DNA from: an uncultured Collinsella sp.
Lineage (GTDB): Bacteria; Actinomycetota; Coriobacteriia; Coriobacteriales; Coriobacteriaceae
Direction of reading: 5' to 3'
Assembly (NCBI GenBank): GCA_900549085.1
Contig: URMO01000058.1
Location: 1-13,587 of the forward strand
DNA length: 13,587 nucleotides
Positions within the stretch are counted from its first letter, which is position 1. Each line of letters opens with the position of its first letter. A program made the translations under genes and the position numbers. Under the pieces are notes generated by a model that had not been told where the DNA came from, did no database searches, and worked only from the letters and a program-made list of their open reading frames with translations. This document shows, in pieces, positions 12,894 to 13,587 of the stretch.

Positions 12894-13587
12894 ATGCTCG
12901 CGTTTAACAACGACTATTCCCACGGCGCACATCCGGCAGTGCTGCAGGCGCTCGTCGATACCAACATGGAGCCGCAGCCCGGCTACGGTACCGATGTACA
13001 CACCGAGCGTGCCAAGCAGCTTATCCGCGAGGCCTGCCAGGCCCCCGATGCCGACGTGTTTTTTCTGGTGGGCGGCACGCAGGCCAACGCGACGGTGATC
13101 GACATGCTGCTCGCGCCGTACGAGGGCGTCGTTGCTGCCGAGACTGGCCACGTCGCCTGCCACGAGGCGGGCGCCATTGAGTTTGGCGGCCACAAGGTGC
13201 TCACCATCCCCGGCTACGAGGGCAAGATGCGTGCCGAGGATCTCGAGAACTATATCCAGGTGTTCTACGAAAACGAGAGCTACGAGCACACGGTGTTTCC
13301 GGGTGCCGTGTACGTGAGTCTATCGACCGAGTACGGCACGCTGTACTCCAAGGCCGAGCTCGCGGCAATTCACGCAGTGTGCCAGAAACGCGAGATTCCG
13401 CTGTTTGTGGACGGTGCTCGCCTGGCCTATGCGCTGGCGGCCGATGAGTGCGACATTACCCTGCCTGAGCTGGCGCAGCTGTGCGACGTGTTCTACATCG
13501 GCGGCACCAAGTGCGGCGCTCTGTGCGGTGAAGCCGTGGTGTTTTGCGGCATGCACGCCCCGGCGCACCCCATTCCGCGTATTAAGC
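12894..13587 (+). CDS. Threonine-aldolase-type PLP enzyme, 3' end outside window
   Basis: The first 231 residues of a fold-type I PLP enzyme of the beta-eliminating lyase/low-specificity L-threonine aldolase family; it has no stop codon before the window edge and the family is normally about 340 residues. Recognisable features are the N-terminal FNNDYSHGAHPAVLQAL, GYGTDVHTERAK, FFLVGGTQANA (cofactor phosphate region), the Asp that binds the pyridine nitrogen, D173, in DGARLA, and the Schiff-base Lys K206 in GGTKCGAL. Such enzymes split L-threonine or allo-threonine to glycine and acetaldehyde in the cytoplasm. The ATG at 12894 has AGAGGA (12883-12888) with five-base spacing. ltaE would be the usual name, but specificity within the family (threonine, phenylserine or other beta-hydroxy amino acids) cannot be fixed from a fragment. 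Confidence 0.88.
   Translation, partial: MLAFNNDYSHGAHPAVLQALVDTNMEPQPGYGTDVHTERAKQLIREACQAPDADVFFLVGGTQANATVIDMLLAPYEGVVAAETGHVACHEAGAIEFGGHKVLTIPGYEGKMRAEDLENYIQVFYENESYEHTVFPGAVYVSLSTEYGTLYSKAELAAIHAVCQKREIPLFVDGARLAYALAADECDITLPELAQLCDVFYIGGTKCGALCGEAVVFCGMHAPAHPIPRIK

Noticed and set aside
8892..13289. Minus-strand ORF of 1465 codons
   Set aside because: It lies in codon register opposite mfd, a PAP2 phosphatase gene and an aldolase gene, all with intact motifs. Its translation is rich in His, Arg, Ala, Leu and Gln, as expected from the antisense of GC-rich codons, crosses two intergenic gaps and shows no domain.
1..13587. tRNA or rRNA genes
   Set aside because: No cloverleaf with a GGTTCGAATCC-like T-arm and no conserved rRNA segment was found in the gaps between genes.

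Overview
The window looks like a chromosomal segment from a high-GC Gram-positive bacterium of the Coriobacteriia, most like Collinsella. This is an inference from the strong GC bias at third codon positions, clear GGAGG-type ribosome binding sites and the gene types present; no taxonomic marker gene is in the window. All nine genes lie on the + strand. The last one runs off the right edge.

Left part (1-1640): two small membrane proteins of unknown function (146-778 and 1212-1634). The 433-base gap between them holds a long near-perfect hairpin (796-881), a standard intrinsic terminator (931-958) and a leader with repeated AGCTTTTG words.

Accessory island (about 1699-2848): a two-gene cassette encoding an AbiEii/DUF6036-like nucleotidyltransferase and a protein with a C-terminal helix-turn-helix. 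The reading frames overlap by translational coupling (TTGA). A 21-base AT-rich dyad sits over the putative promoter. The codon use (AGA, AGG, ATA, TTA, CTA, TCA) differs sharply from the neighbouring housekeeping genes, which suggests horizontal acquisition. It has the form of a toxin-antitoxin or phage-defence module with the toxin-like gene first, the reverse of classical AbiE. This is the best candidate for an under-described system here.

DNA maintenance and transport block (2900-6913): rmuC (recombination-limiting, nuclease-like protein), a single-chain half-size ABC exporter, and nth (endonuclease III). A zinc-ribbon, single-pass membrane protein with a large extracytoplasmic domain follows (7032-8078) and ends in a strong terminator.

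Right part (8105-13587): mfd (transcription-repair coupling factor) behind its own leader with a second hairpin, then a membrane PAP2-family phosphatase, then a 5' fragment of a threonine-aldolase-type PLP enzyme. Three genes (rmuC, nth, mfd) belong to DNA repair or genome maintenance, but they are separated by intergenic gaps and unrelated genes, so they look like neighbours rather than one operon. Across mfd, the phosphatase gene and most of the aldolase fragment the codons TTA, CTA and TCA are absent. This creates very long, meaningless open frames on the opposite strand.
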